Shown: positions 1-8,020 of the stretch, one piece after another
Layout of the letters: each line of letters opens with the position of its first letter
How positions within the stretch are numbered: position 1 is the first letter of the stretch
Origin: a virus
Reading direction: 5' to 3' (one strand)
IMG/VR virus record: IMGVR_UViG_3300031933_000031
Location: 1 to 48,256 of that record
DNA length: 48,256 nucleotides
The notes under the pieces: generated by a model
What the model saw: only the letters and a program-made list of their open reading frames with translations
Told to the model about the DNA's origin: nothing
The model's database searches: none
Position numbers and translations under genes: made by a program

Positions 1-167
1 TAGCGGTCGGTATGGTTCAAAAATACATGACGGACTTAAAGACCCCACCAAACGCACCTAGCACGATTAAAGCGAAAGGGTCGTCTAATCCGCTAATCGA
101 CTCGGGAGCGCTGAGAGCGTCCGTAACGTATAAAGTTACATCAACTAAACCAACTGAGGGTTTGTAA
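1..167 (+). CDS. C-terminal end of head-tail connector (HK97 gp10 / virion morphogenesis-like), partial
   Basis: An open frame enters from the left edge and stops at 165-167. About 55 residues remain. They contain a segment reading roughly KGSSNPLIDSGALRASVTYKV, close to the conserved 'PLIDTGxLRxSI' region of small tail-completion proteins of the HK97 gp10 / virion morphogenesis type, which join the capsid to the tail. The family is usually 130-180 residues, so about two thirds lies outside the window. Head-closure and tail-terminator genes follow, which fits. The family call is by motif and order only. Confidence 0.6.
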   Translation, partial: AVGMVQKYMTDLKTPPNAPSTIKAKGSSNPLIDSGALRASVTYKVTSTKPTEGL

Positions 168-168
168 A

Positions 169-234
169 ATGAACGAAGAAGATTGGCCGATTATTAACGT
201 GGGTGTTTGGGACTCGGAGTTCACAGGAGCATGA
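169..234 (+). CDS. Possible 21-residue peptide between neck genes
   Basis: A short frame starts one base after the stop of the preceding gene and ends overlapping the ATG of the next one (ATGA, 231-234). The predicted peptide is acidic and rich in Trp (two) and Asp/Glu. The tight packing at both ends is typical of translationally coupled phage genes and is the only support for it. It could instead be only a spacer. No function is recognised. Confidence 0.35.
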   Translation: MNEEDWPIINVGVWDSEFTGA

Positions 235-587
235 GTCTAGACATGATGGGTTTCGTAGACCCCGTATTTACATCGATACCAGCGACACGTACGTTTAAAA
301 CTGGTGGTGGTTACGTTGACGGGATTTATCAAGAGGGCGTAGAGTCCACAACCCCACACACTGTGAATATACAGCCCGCAACGGACAGAGAAATCGAAGC
401 GCTTGAAAAAGGCGGCGAACGTATCAAAGACGCTCGAGTGTTACATGTTAACGACGGTATCGACGCGAGTATATCGCCCTCAGACGTTTGGGAATTTGAC
501 GGCCAACGTTACAAATGCCACGAACTTGATAACCGTTATTGGCGTAACTATTGTCGCGCGGTGGTTAGTCGAATAGATAACCAATAG
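231..587 (+). CDS. Putative head-closure / neck protein
   Basis: A 118-residue protein. I chose the ATG at 231 because it overlaps the preceding stop; an earlier TTG in frame is less likely. The N-terminal half has the pattern of head-closure proteins: a Gly-rich strand turn (TGGGYVDGIYQEG), then a strand reading roughly TVNIQPATDREIEAL, then a Gly/Arg turn. Such proteins sit between portal/adaptor and tail and seal the DNA exit. Position between the gp10-like end and the tail terminator supports this role. Identity is inferred from pattern and order, not from a strong motif. Confidence 0.5.
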   Translation: MSLDMMGFVDPVFTSIPATRTFKTGGGYVDGIYQEGVESTTPHTVNIQPATDREIEALEKGGERIKDARVLHVNDGIDASISPSDVWEFDGQRYKCHELDNRYWRNYCRAVVSRIDNQ

Positions 588-602
588 CGCGTTACGTTTC
601 TC

Positions 603-618
603 GGTGTTATACTGTGAA
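603..618 (+). promoter_or_regulatory. Putative late promoter -10 motif
   Basis: TATACTGTG at 608-616 matches a motif that recurs upstream of structural genes in this window (see 2727, 8655, 31354, 38635, 40836). No good -35 box is seen at the usual distance. It lies 30 bases upstream of the tail terminator gene. Confidence 0.5.
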
Positions 619-642
619 CATTATTACTAACGCGTGTAACAC

Positions 643-1188
643 ATGAATCGTTTAGAGCTATTCAACATACTGCTACCGATCGTCCGTAGCGTGACGGGTG
701 TGAGTGAGGTCATACTCGCTAATCAAGTGCGCTCAGACGGTACGGGTATCCCATCGCCGTCGGGCGAGTACATCACGATTGAGCCGAAACAATCCGTCTC
801 GCAACGTGGTCAAGCTAACATCTACCGAGCCAATTCATCGACAGCGCAATCACTAGACGTCGATGTACGCGCTCAAATCATCGTAGAAGCCGACATAAAC
901 GTTTACCGCGGTGTTGACGCCATTAGTCGCGTAGACTCTCTCATAGAGTGTAACAAGCGTCCTGACGTATCGAACACGTTACGGTCTAATAGTGTCGGTT
1001 GGCAACGCGTAAGCACACCTAACAACCTCACACGTATGCAATCGGGAAATCCTGAACAACGCGCACAGTGTTACATCTATTTATATTACGAAACAACTTC
1101 ACAAGCTACGATTAACTCTATCGAGTCGGCTAGCTGGGAAATACAAAACGAAGACGCTCAGATTGTGGCGTCTGGTTCAATTGATTAG
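643..1188 (+). CDS. Tail terminator / neck protein (LIC_12616 / gp12-like)
   Basis: A 181-residue protein resembling the phage neck terminator family. It has an N-terminal helix (LFNILLPIVRSVTGV), a conserved strand region around 'GEYITIEP', and a beta-rich middle (SLDVDVRAQIIVEADINVYR) followed by Asp-centred helices. This family caps the tail tube and makes the joint to the head. It is followed by sheath and tube genes with only a fibre-like gene between. It is preceded by its own TATACT motif. Its shine-dalgarno is weak. Confidence 0.6.
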   Translation: MNRLELFNILLPIVRSVTGVSEVILANQVRSDGTGIPSPSGEYITIEPKQSVSQRGQANIYRANSSTAQSLDVDVRAQIIVEADINVYRGVDAISRVDSLIECNKRPDVSNTLRSNSVGWQRVSTPNNLTRMQSGNPEQRAQCYIYLYYETTSQATINSIESASWEIQNEDAQIVASGSID

Positions 1189-1199
1189 GAGCTGGTCAC

Positions 1200-2684
1200 A
1201 TGGCCGATATTAAAATCACAAATTTACCGCTCGGTACGGACATAGCTGACGACGACGAGCTTTTATATATTGACGTTAGCGACCAGACCGCAGGACCAGA
1301 CGGCACCGATAAACGTGTACTTGTTGGTTCACTACGTAACATTGCTGAACGTAACGCCACAACGGAAGACTTAATCGCGTCTGATTTATCGTCTTTCGCA
1401 GTTGGTAAGTCTATCACAACTGTGGGTTTCTACGAACCTGGTGATGGTGGTGGCGCTCAATGGGTTAAGGTCGCTGACACTGATACTCCTAGTCAAACCC
1501 CAGCACAGTTGGGGGATGCTAAGTTTACCGATTCTGACGGTGCTGTTTGGGAGTTGGCAAATAACTACAGCTATAACGCAAAGCAGATAGGTGGTGAGTC
1601 CTCATTACCTATAAGTAGTCAAGGTTCTGAATCGTCATTCAATATCACAGCCATTGCTTCGGACAACATAGACCAGACCACCGGCGGTGGGTCGAAGGTA
1701 AACGGATATAAAGTCACACATGTTTTCGGAGGTGAGAGCACTAGGGGTGGTAGACATGGTTTGTATTCCGTTTTGGTACAAGGACCCCAGACAGCTACAG
1801 ACAACCCTGATAGGAACTACGTGGCTATTCAAGGTCATGTTATAGTCGGTAACAACGCTGACGGCGGTGTCGTGGGTGGTTATAAGGGTGCTTATTTTGG
1901 TTTAAGCTCATTCGCACAATGCCCAGCGTCTGCGAAGGGTGTTCTTAACGTATCTGGTGCTGAGATAAACACTAACGTTTTAGACGGTGCTGAGGTGAAG
2001 TTAAAGACTGGTGTGCAAGTGGTGAGTGCTGACACTGGGTTCGGAGACATAGACGCTGGTTATTATATATCTAAAAAAGGTAGTGCTGTAGGTTATAATA
2101 AAGGATTCATGTTAAGTGACTACAATGGTGGATTCCCAATACCCGAAACTGGCGATATGTTTTACGCTGGTTCGGATGGGGCAACAAGGTACACCGTTAA
2201 TAATGGTATATGGTTTGATAGAATAGACTTCACAACGTCAATTATTAGATCTGACAACTACGTACTTAGAGGTAGTGGCTCTACTGAGGTTGGAAGTTTA
2301 TCTGCATCTAGCGTAATAACTCAAGACCACCACACATCAGGTAACAATATAGATTACGACTACAGGGTGCAGTATTCTGGTGGTAATGCGACAACAGGTA
2401 ATGGTGTAGCATTACACATCGGCACATCCATATTCAAAGGACTGATTAGACCCTCTGAAAACAGTGTTTACGATTTAGGTTCGTCAAGCTTTAGATATTC
2501 TAATGTATACGCGTCTGTAATGGATGTTTCAAACATTATAAAAATGACACCTCTGACAACTCAACCTACAACATCAGCTGGTACTATGGCTGTTGATGAC
2601 GGTTCTAATTGGTCTGGAGTTAACCCGACTGGCTCACCTAGGCCAGTGTTCAACGATGGTACTTCGTGGGTAGCGATGTTCTAA
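1200..2684 (+). CDS. Fibre-like virion protein
   Basis: A 494-residue protein with the architecture of phage fibres. A short N-terminal attachment segment (MADIKITNLPLGTDIADDD) is followed by a hydrolysis-like linker, long Gly/Ser/Asn-rich beta-strand repeats, and a C-terminal end typical of fibre tips (AGTMAVDDGSNW then a closing TSWVAMF). It sits between the tail terminator and sheath genes rather than after the baseplate genes, so it may be a neck/collar or side fibre. Much of the gene uses AGG/AGA arginine codons and TCT/GCT-rich codons, unlike the CGT-rich neighbours, suggesting acquisition from elsewhere. Host receptor is unknown. Confidence 0.6.
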   Translation: MADIKITNLPLGTDIADDDELLYIDVSDQTAGPDGTDKRVLVGSLRNIAERNATTEDLIASDLSSFAVGKSITTVGFYEPGDGGGAQWVKVADTDTPSQTPAQLGDAKFTDSDGAVWELANNYSYNAKQIGGESSLPISSQGSESSFNITAIASDNIDQTTGGGSKVNGYKVTHVFGGESTRGGRHGLYSVLVQGPQTATDNPDRNYVAIQGHVIVGNNADGGVVGGYKGAYFGLSSFAQCPASAKGVLNVSGAEINTNVLDGAEVKLKTGVQVVSADTGFGDIDAGYYISKKGSAVGYNKGFMLSDYNGGFPIPETGDMFYAGSDGATRYTVNNGIWFDRIDFTTSIIRSDNYVLRGSGSTEVGSLSASSVITQDHHTSGNNIDYDYRVQYSGGNATTGNGVALHIGTSIFKGLIRPSENSVYDLGSSSFRYSNVYASVMDVSNIIKMTPLTTQPTTSAGTMAVDDGSNWSGVNPTGSPRPVFNDGTSWVAMF

Positions 2685-2713
2685 CCTGTTTAAACCCTAA
2701 CACTAGCGCTACG

Positions 2714-2740
2714 CACCTAACAGTTGTATACTGTTAGGTG
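2714..2740 (+). promoter_or_regulatory. Perfect 10-bp hairpin overlapping TATACT motif, upstream of sheath gene
   Basis: CACCTAACAG (2714-2723) and CTGTTAGGTG (2731-2740) are perfectly complementary around a 7-base loop. The TATACT motif (2727-2732) runs from the loop into the right arm. No T-run follows, so it is not a classical intrinsic terminator. It could be an operator, an mRNA 5' or 3' protective stem, or a weak terminator. A good ribosome site (AGGAG, 2750-2754) follows before the sheath start. Confidence 0.5.
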
Positions 2741-2763
2741 ATTGCAATCAGGAGCATTTTAAA

Positions 2764-3906
2764 ATGTCATACGATATAAATAACATTGTACCTATCAACG
2801 TGTCGATTTCCCCGACGGGTTTAGGTACGGCTAATTTTGGGAGTGCGACACTATTCGCTCCTGAATCAGAATTACCAGTCGGTTTCGATACAGATACCCG
2901 ACGCGTTTACACATCGCTACCAGATTTATCTGTGGATTTCGCGAGTACAACCGAAACGTACCAAGCGGCTAGTAAATGGTTAGGTGGTACACCTTCTATG
3001 AACGAGCTGACCGTTTACGGTGTTGACTCAACTGACGCAGATTGGTCGACTACACTTAACAAAGCGCGTAACGAATATTGGTGGTTTTACACTTTCGTAA
3101 CTGCTGACGTTTACGCATCTGTTACAGACGCTACAGAAGTTGCGACATGGTGTAACAATAACTCGTCATGGTTCCAAAACTGTCAGACTGGTGCTAACGC
3201 CACAGCGATACGCGATATTAGCGACGATACAGACATTGCAACAGAGTTCACTACGTCTGGTTATCGATTCGCTGGTACACTCGCACACGCTACAGACCCT
3301 TACGCGGGCATTACACTGTGTAAATTATTCGCTAAAGTTAATTACAACGTTACAAACTCAACGATTACCGGTGAAGGTAAAGTGTTAAGTGGTGTTGCGG
3401 GTGAAGACTTAACGGGTACAGCATACGCAGCGATGAAGCTAGCGACTAAGAAATGTCAATTCTATACTCAAGTAGAGAATAAAGGTTCAGTCGACGCAGG
3501 GCGTGTAATCAACACATGGTCACACAGTTCATTCGGTGAATTCATGGACGACGTGATTAACCTCGAAGCGTTTGTAAATGCGATTGGTGTACAACTGTAT
3601 AACACAGTGTTCAACCAAACGACTAAACTAGGTCAAGACGTTGTAGGTCAATCGGTACTTATCGGTGCGGCTAAAGCAATTTGTGAACAGTATATTCGTA
3701 ACGGTTATTTAGGTCCGCGTAACTATACCGATCCAGACGATGGTTTATACAAATATACTGAAGGTTACGAAATCTTAACGCAACCAGAAGAGATTTTAAA
3801 TCTTACCGACGCGCAACGTGACGCCCGTGAATCAGCACCGTTACGTATTCGTATATTCCGTAAAGGTGCGATACATTCTGTACCTGTCGACATTTCTGTT
3901 TATTAA
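2764..3906 (+). CDS. Contractile tail sheath protein (DUF3383 family)
   Basis: A 380-residue protein with the DUF3383 pattern. The N-terminus 'VPINVSISPTGLGTANFGSATLF' region is typical, followed by 'YTSLPDLSVDFAS', an alpha/beta domain with a Trp-rich strand (YWWFYTF), and a C-terminal 'PLRIRIFRKGAIHSVPVDISVY' strand that in sheath proteins forms the inter-subunit handshake. The protein contracts to drive the tube through the envelope. Its presence makes this a myovirus. The tube gene follows after 12 bases. Length is normal for the short DUF3383 sheaths. Confidence 0.85.
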   Translation: MSYDINNIVPINVSISPTGLGTANFGSATLFAPESELPVGFDTDTRRVYTSLPDLSVDFASTTETYQAASKWLGGTPSMNELTVYGVDSTDADWSTTLNKARNEYWWFYTFVTADVYASVTDATEVATWCNNNSSWFQNCQTGANATAIRDISDDTDIATEFTTSGYRFAGTLAHATDPYAGITLCKLFAKVNYNVTNSTITGEGKVLSGVAGEDLTGTAYAAMKLATKKCQFYTQVENKGSVDAGRVINTWSHSSFGEFMDDVINLEAFVNAIGVQLYNTVFNQTTKLGQDVVGQSVLIGAAKAICEQYIRNGYLGPRNYTDPDDGLYKYTEGYEILTQPEEILNLTDAQRDARESAPLRIRIFRKGAIHSVPVDISVY

Positions 3907-3918
3907 GGAGTCATTAAA

Positions 3919-4332
3919 ATGGCCTTGCAAAATTATGGTACCGACTCGTTTGTATTCACATTAAACCGTCGCCCTATTACGGATTGGGGCGAAACAGCCT
4001 CACCATTTCAAGACGCACCGATTGACCCGAAGCGACAAGTACGTCGCGGTCAAGGTGGTCGAGCTGTACGTTTAGACCGTATCAACCCTGGCCGTACTGT
4101 ACAGCTGTATCTAAACCCTGGTTCAGCCGATAGCGCTTACGTTCAATCGTTATTTACTGCCGGTACTGAGGTTGTGTGTGCTTACCAACAAATCGGTACA
4201 CTTGAAGGTGCTGTAGGTACTGAAGGTGCTGTAACGAACGACGCGGCTAATAACCGTGCGGGTTCAACGATTTCAGACGACCAATACACGTTAGAATTTA
4301 ACGGTTGGAACGCTACGAAGGGCGGTGCGTAA
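3919..4332 (+). CDS. Tail tube protein (DUF3277-like)
   Basis: A 137-residue protein immediately after the sheath. The N-terminal 'YGTDSFVFTLNRRPITDWGE' and the Arg/Gly-rich 'RRGQGGRAVRLDRINPGRTVQLYLNPGS' segment match the DUF3277 tube family, which stacks into the inner tail tube. AGGAG precedes the start. The stop TAA overlaps the ATG of the chaperone gene (TAATG), consistent with coupled translation. Sheath-tube-chaperone-tape measure is the expected order. Confidence 0.8.
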   Translation: MALQNYGTDSFVFTLNRRPITDWGETASPFQDAPIDPKRQVRRGQGGRAVRLDRINPGRTVQLYLNPGSADSAYVQSLFTAGTEVVCAYQQIGTLEGAVGTEGAVTNDAANNRAGSTISDDQYTLEFNGWNATKGGA

Positions 4333-4727
4333 TGTCACAAATTAAGTCAATTACAATAAATTCAAAAACGTTTAACGTTGCTCAAGCCCCAGCGCTTGAG
4401 CAAAAACGACTCATGTTGTTACTTGGCGGTAAGATAGCGTTTAACTCTAACGCTGCGGACGCTGACATCAATGTGAAATTACTCGTCGGCGCGTTAATGA
4501 CGTTACCCGAAGAGACGTTCGACAAGGTGTCGAGTATCGTACTGTACAAAACGTTTTTATCAGGTTCAACCACGTCGATTGATATACACTCGTTTCAGGG
4601 TGGTATGATTGAATACTTTACGCTCGTAGCGGAAGCTGTTGCGTTTAACCTGAATGATTTTTTTACATGGCTCGACGCCGACAGAGCCGGAAGGCGAGCG
4701 AGCGAAAGACCAACGACGACGAATTAG
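4332..4727 (+). CDS. Tail assembly chaperone, short form (gpG-like)
   Basis: A 131-residue protein starting at the ATG that overlaps the tube stop; an upstream in-frame start would lie inside the tube gene. It lies between tube and tape measure, where tail assembly chaperones are encoded. A slippery T-TTT-TTT heptamer at 4658-4664 is positioned in frame (codons GAT TTT TTT ACA). This would let some ribosomes move -1 into the downstream frame, as in the lambda G/GT pair. The tail of this frame after the slip site is Arg-rich and short, as expected for the unshifted product. Confidence 0.7.
   Translation: MSQIKSITINSKTFNVAQAPALEQKRLMLLLGGKIAFNSNAADADINVKLLVGALMTLPEETFDKVSSIVLYKTFLSGSTTSIDIHSFQGGMIEYFTLVAEAVAFNLNDFFTWLDADRAGRRASERPTTTN
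4658..4688 (+). promoter_or_regulatory. Programmed -1 ribosomal frameshift signal
   Basis: The heptamer T TTT TTT (4658-4664) is in the X-XXY-YYZ register relative to the frame starting at 4332. Four bases later a 5-bp stem can form between GGCTC (4669-4673) and GAGCC (4684-4688) with a 10-base loop; pseudoknot extension into the following GC-rich bases is possible. After the shift, the next codon is TAC (4664-4666) and reading continues to 4894. The result would be a 187-residue fusion. Tail chaperone frameshifts are well established in lambda and many other phages. Confidence 0.75.
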
Positions 4728-4894
4728 TCGATTGGTTTTTTATGCGACCATGTGTAGGTGTGACAAATTTATGTCCACCGCTTTGCACATGGTCTCAGCT
4801 ACAAGACGGCACGTATTCAATCGCGGACGTGATGCGGTTCAATATTACACTCGATGAAATGATAAGGGCGGCGGAAAGTGTCAAAAGTAATTAG
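4664..4894 (+). CDS. Frameshift extension of tail assembly chaperone (gpT-like part)
   Basis: This -1 frame is open from the slip site and encodes about 76 residues: a basic linker (MARRRQSRKASERK), then 'DELVDWFFMRPCVGVTNLCPP' and an amphipathic end 'YSIADVMRFNITLDEMIRAAE'. The latter resembles the C-terminal part of tail chaperones that recruits the tape measure. There is an ATG at 4667, but no convincing ribosome site in front of it, so expression as a fusion with the upstream frame is more likely. It overlaps the start of the tape measure gene by 17 bases. Confidence 0.65.
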   Translation, partial: YMARRRQSRKASERKTNDDELVDWFFMRPCVGVTNLCPPLCTWSQLQDGTYSIADVMRFNITLDEMIRAAESVKSN

Positions 4895-6092
4895 TAGTTT
4901 TCTAGTCGGCCTAGGTTTCAACGTAGACCAGAAGGGCGCTAAAGAGTTTGAGGGGAGTATCGACTCGGTACGCTCCAAAGCTCTACAGCTCGGCTCGGTC
5001 GTTGCGGGTGGTCTAGGTATCAAAGCACTGACCGCTGACTTCGCGGCTGGTCGCGATATGCTCGGTAAATTCTCAGAAACGTTCGGTGTATCGGCTAACA
5101 ACGTAATGGCGATAGGTAACGCGCTAGCTACTGAAGGTGGTACACTCGACGGGTTCATGTCACAACTTGAAAACCTTGAGCGTGCACGCGCTCGTATTCT
5201 AGTAGGTGATGTGGGATTCTTCGCACCGGCTGCGAAAGCGGGTATCGACCCTAACACCATCGCAGAAGCTAATAACGCAACCGAAGCGTATTTAAGTTTA
5301 GCAAACGCGTTCCAAACTATGAATACTCAACAACGACTAAACGCCGCTGAAGCGTTGGGTCTTGACGAGTCGAGTATCCGACTATTAAGTCGCGGTCGTG
5401 ACGACGTTAACGCGCTTGTAGAACAGTTCAGAGGTATACGACCAGTAACGGAAGAATCAACCGAAGCCGCTGCAAAGTTTAATCGTGAATGGCTCAAAGT
5501 TAAACAAAACGTAGGTGGCGTTACGGACGCTATTGCTGGACCGTTAACAATGGCTGTCGCTAATGTCACAGAAGGTATTAACAGTTGGTTTAGCGACGAT
5601 CAAGCTGGGCGAATTAAAAAGTATGGCGACTTAACTAAAGCTGCGTTCGGGTGGATAAACCCCGAAGAGGTTGCAGAGTCGTCGGGTTTACCTGAATGGT
5701 TGTTCAAGCCAATCGATCAAATGATACTTGACGACGACCAGCGTACCGATATAGGTCGAGGTATTCATCAAGCACTAGCGTTATTTGGTAACGAAGAGTC
5801 ACAAGCCGCACTTGACGCCGAAGCGTCTGCAGGTGGTTACACTGATGCGTATAACTTTAAACGACCTGATATAATCGATAGTAACGTTTGGAAACCACAA
5901 AACAATCTAAGCGGTATCGACTTCGCTTCGCAACGTCGAGGTGCTACAAGCGGCCAGAGCGTACCGCAGCGTCAAACGATTGAGATACCTATTATACTCG
6001 ACGGGCAAGCGTTAGACCGTCGCACTGTTGAAATCGTGGACGGTATGGCGCAAACTGCTATCGATGACATTACGTCGAATACGGAGGGTTAG
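4878..6092 (+). CDS. Tape measure protein
   Basis: A 404-residue protein with a GTG start at 4878. The N-terminus 'VGLGFNVDQKGAKEFEGSIDSVRSKALQLGSVVAGGLGIKAL' (about residues 10-50) has the usual tape-measure opening, and long helical Ala/Glu-rich stretches follow. It is short for a tape measure, which suggests a short tail (about 60 nm if the usual 0.15 nm per residue applies). No peptidoglycan hydrolase domain is seen. The C-terminal 'QRQTIEIPIILDGQALDRRTVEIVDG' strands resemble the ends of related proteins. GGCGG precedes the start. Confidence 0.75.
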   Translation: MSKVISSFLVGLGFNVDQKGAKEFEGSIDSVRSKALQLGSVVAGGLGIKALTADFAAGRDMLGKFSETFGVSANNVMAIGNALATEGGTLDGFMSQLENLERARARILVGDVGFFAPAAKAGIDPNTIAEANNATEAYLSLANAFQTMNTQQRLNAAEALGLDESSIRLLSRGRDDVNALVEQFRGIRPVTEESTEAAAKFNREWLKVKQNVGGVTDAIAGPLTMAVANVTEGINSWFSDDQAGRIKKYGDLTKAAFGWINPEEVAESSGLPEWLFKPIDQMILDDDQRTDIGRGIHQALALFGNEESQAALDAEASAGGYTDAYNFKRPDIIDSNVWKPQNNLSGIDFASQRRGATSGQSVPQRQTIEIPIILDGQALDRRTVEIVDGMAQTAIDDITSNTEG

Positions 6093-6093
6093 A

Positions 6094-6759
6094 ATGTCAC
6101 TTTTAAATATTTTCACACCTAAATCACCAACGTTAGCGGGTTTAGAGTTCGACGCGGTGCTCGAAGATACGTTCGAGGCTGAAGTCGAGGTCACAGGTTA
6201 CACCGTGGAATTAGGCGCGCGTGTAAGTGATCATCGTATCGTTAAGCCGTTTCGCTGGCGTATCGTTGGCGCAGTTAGTAACACACCGTTCAGTGCCGCT
6301 GGTGCCTTAGATGGTTTAGTTAGTGGCGCGTTAAGTAACCTGACAAGTAACGGTGTGTTAGCTACAGCAGCAGGCGCGTTTGGTGGTGTGTTAGGTGGTA
6401 TAGTTGCCGGTAGTAACGAGGCGCGGGGTTCAGCTACACTCGACTACTTGTTGGATTTAATGACACAAGGTGAACCGTTCGACATCGACGCGGGCGATAT
6501 ACAGCTCACCAATATGATTATAACTAATCTGCGTAGAACGAAAGACCCTGAGAACGAAGGGGGTTTAATATTTGAAGCTGAATTACAAGAATACTTCACG
6601 TTGACGACAGCGTTAAGTGCTAATCAACCGAATGACAGTCAATTGAATCAAGACGACCCGAGCGCTTCACAGGCTAGCTCTACTAAAAATCTAGGGCAGA
6701 TTAACGGGTCAACGTCAACAGATTCGACAGTGAACCTTATAGGGGATTTATTCGGATGA
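6094..6759 (+). CDS. Baseplate hub-adjacent protein with Dit-like N-terminal domain
   Basis: A 221-residue protein. I chose the ATG at 6094 (GGAGGG at 6083-6088) over an upstream ATG inside the tape measure gene. Residues around 25-60 (EVEVTGYTVELGARVSDHRIVKPFRWRIVGAV) match the Dit-like N-terminal domain, which forms the ring joining tube to baseplate. A Gly/Ala-rich, mostly uncharged central stretch (GALDGLVSGALSNL...AGAFGGVLGGIVAG) interrupts the domain and may be a membrane-like or flexible insertion. The C-terminus is Ser/Thr/Asn-rich and low complexity. Confidence 0.65.
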   Translation: MSLLNIFTPKSPTLAGLEFDAVLEDTFEAEVEVTGYTVELGARVSDHRIVKPFRWRIVGAVSNTPFSAAGALDGLVSGALSNLTSNGVLATAAGAFGGVLGGIVAGSNEARGSATLDYLLDLMTQGEPFDIDAGDIQLTNMIITNLRRTKDPENEGGLIFEAELQEYFTLTTALSANQPNDSQLNQDDPSASQASSTKNLGQINGSTSTDSTVNLIGDLFG

Positions 6760-7055
6760 TTACTTTACCGCTTAAAAACGGCGCGTCGAATGCTCATCAA
6801 ATATTCAGTATTCAACTAGGCGATAACTTTTTAGAGTTCACGTTGAATTATATAACTGAATCGGGTCCCGCTTGGTCGTGTGATATCAGTCGAGAAGGTG
6901 AAACACTTATCGCGGGTGCTATGCTTGAACCAGGTGCGATAATCACTGAGAACTACGAAGCCGACATAGGGACGCTATACATGGTTGGTTCAGAGGTAAC
7001 GCTCGATAACCTCGGAACGGATAACAAACTCGTATGGGTGTCAGACGATGAGTGA
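6756..7055 (+). CDS. Baseplate plug protein (Pam3 gp18-like)
   Basis: A 99-residue beta-rich protein. The pattern 'FSIQLGDNFLEFTLNYITESGPAWSCDISREGETLIAGAMLEPGAIIT' has the alternating strands, aromatic-Trp core and 'L..G..L.PG' turn of the cyanophage Pam3 baseplate plug family. It overlaps the preceding gene by 4 bases (ATGA) and the hub gene by 8 bases. It probably sits in the central hub channel of the baseplate. Confidence 0.65.
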   Translation: MITLPLKNGASNAHQIFSIQLGDNFLEFTLNYITESGPAWSCDISREGETLIAGAMLEPGAIITENYEADIGTLYMVGSEVTLDNLGTDNKLVWVSDDE

Positions 7056-7917
7056 TTATAACGATAGACGTTGGAGTGTGGACATTGACGGAGCGGAGTT
7101 TATAGCCGAAACGTCGGGTCGACAGTTTAAATGTACGTTTGAGATACTTCACGACTTCGGCGGTTATACGAGTTATGCTGACTTAGCATATTATAATCTG
7201 AGTGAAGATACGGCGAACAAAGCGTTTAAACGCGGTAAGTCGTTAAGTTTTCGCGCTGGCTACGTTGAATCGGTTGATACAATCTTTTCAGGTACGATAC
7301 GAAACGTTATAAGAGAACGTCGAGGTCCTGACACAATCACGCGTGTGATTTGTCGAGGTGGTAAACTAACCGACGAACAAACGCAAATTAACGAAACGTT
7401 AGGTAACGGAACAGCAGCAACGGACGTTATACGTGCGTGTGGTAAAGCGTTGGGGTATCCGATTGTAATGGACGATACGCAGTTTAGCGACGTAGCACCG
7501 TATATTTACGGGCCAACGTTACAAGGTGATCCGCGCACACTACTCGACAAGTTAGCGTACACCCATAAGTTTGATTACATCATAGAGAACGATAAACTAG
7601 TCATAGTACGCAAAGGCTCGTATCGTGAAGGCACTGTGAATATAATTTCACAGTTTACAGGGATGGAAGGCATACCAGAAATAACTGAAGTTGGCGCGGA
7701 CGTTGTAACACGTTTAAACCCTAAAATTCGTATTGGTGGTCGGTTTCGTATCGAGTCTGAGTTAGCTAGGTTTAATTTTAGCAACTTATACTTTCGTGAC
7801 ATTCCTGAAAGTGCGGGGCAAGGTGAGTATAATATTTTCCGTATTGCGTATACGGGTGACACGTGGGGTGACGCTTGGTCGAATAAAATTACAGGTATTC
7901 GTAGTACTAACACATAG
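7048..7917 (+). CDS. Baseplate hub protein (gp27/gpD-like)
   Basis: A 289-residue protein with the hub fold pattern. N-terminal strands (RRWSVDIDGAEFIAETSGRQFKCTFEI) are followed by 'YADLAYYNLSEDTANKAFKRGKSLSFRAGY', 'IFSGTIRNV', and a second repeat 'TLLDKLAYTHKFDYIIENDKLVIVRKG'. This is the usual layout of hub trimers that hold the spike. The spike gene would normally follow at once. Here about 750 bases of antisense non-coding sequence separate them. Confidence 0.75.
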   Translation: MSDYNDRRWSVDIDGAEFIAETSGRQFKCTFEILHDFGGYTSYADLAYYNLSEDTANKAFKRGKSLSFRAGYVESVDTIFSGTIRNVIRERRGPDTITRVICRGGKLTDEQTQINETLGNGTAATDVIRACGKALGYPIVMDDTQFSDVAPYIYGPTLQGDPRTLLDKLAYTHKFDYIIENDKLVIVRKGSYREGTVNIISQFTGMEGIPEITEVGADVVTRLNPKIRIGGRFRIESELARFNFSNLYFRDIPESAGQGEYNIFRIAYTGDTWGDAWSNKITGIRSTNT

Positions 7918-7922
7918 GTGTG

Positions 7923-8017
7923 TGGTCAGCGTTGGAATCGAACCAACCTCAACGGGTGTATACGCCCGCAACTCACCTGAGACTAAGGGACTCGAACCCA
8001 AATAACCGTTACTGACC
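7923..8017 (-). tRNA. tRNA-like RNA 1 (chimeric / degenerate, 95 nt)
   Basis: On the minus strand, GGTCAGT at the 5' end pairs with GCTGACC at the 3' end, followed by an unpaired A and no encoded CCA. A perfect T arm (GTTGG-TTCGATT-CCAAC) adjoins the acceptor. Upstream of it a GCGGG/CCCGT stem closes an 8-base loop at anticodon-arm spacing. The D region is abnormal, about 41 bases long. It contains a second T-loop-like hairpin (GGG-TTCGAGT-CCC), as if two tRNAs had been fused. The anticodon cannot be assigned with confidence. A terminator lies just upstream of its 5' end. Confidence 0.5.
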
Positions 8018-8020
8018 GTC

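Noticed and set aside
7796-8005. A plus-strand open frame running from the hub gene into the tRNA-like region
   Set aside because: It overlaps the hub gene in another frame and crosses the acceptor and T arms of tRNA-like unit 1; no ribosome site.
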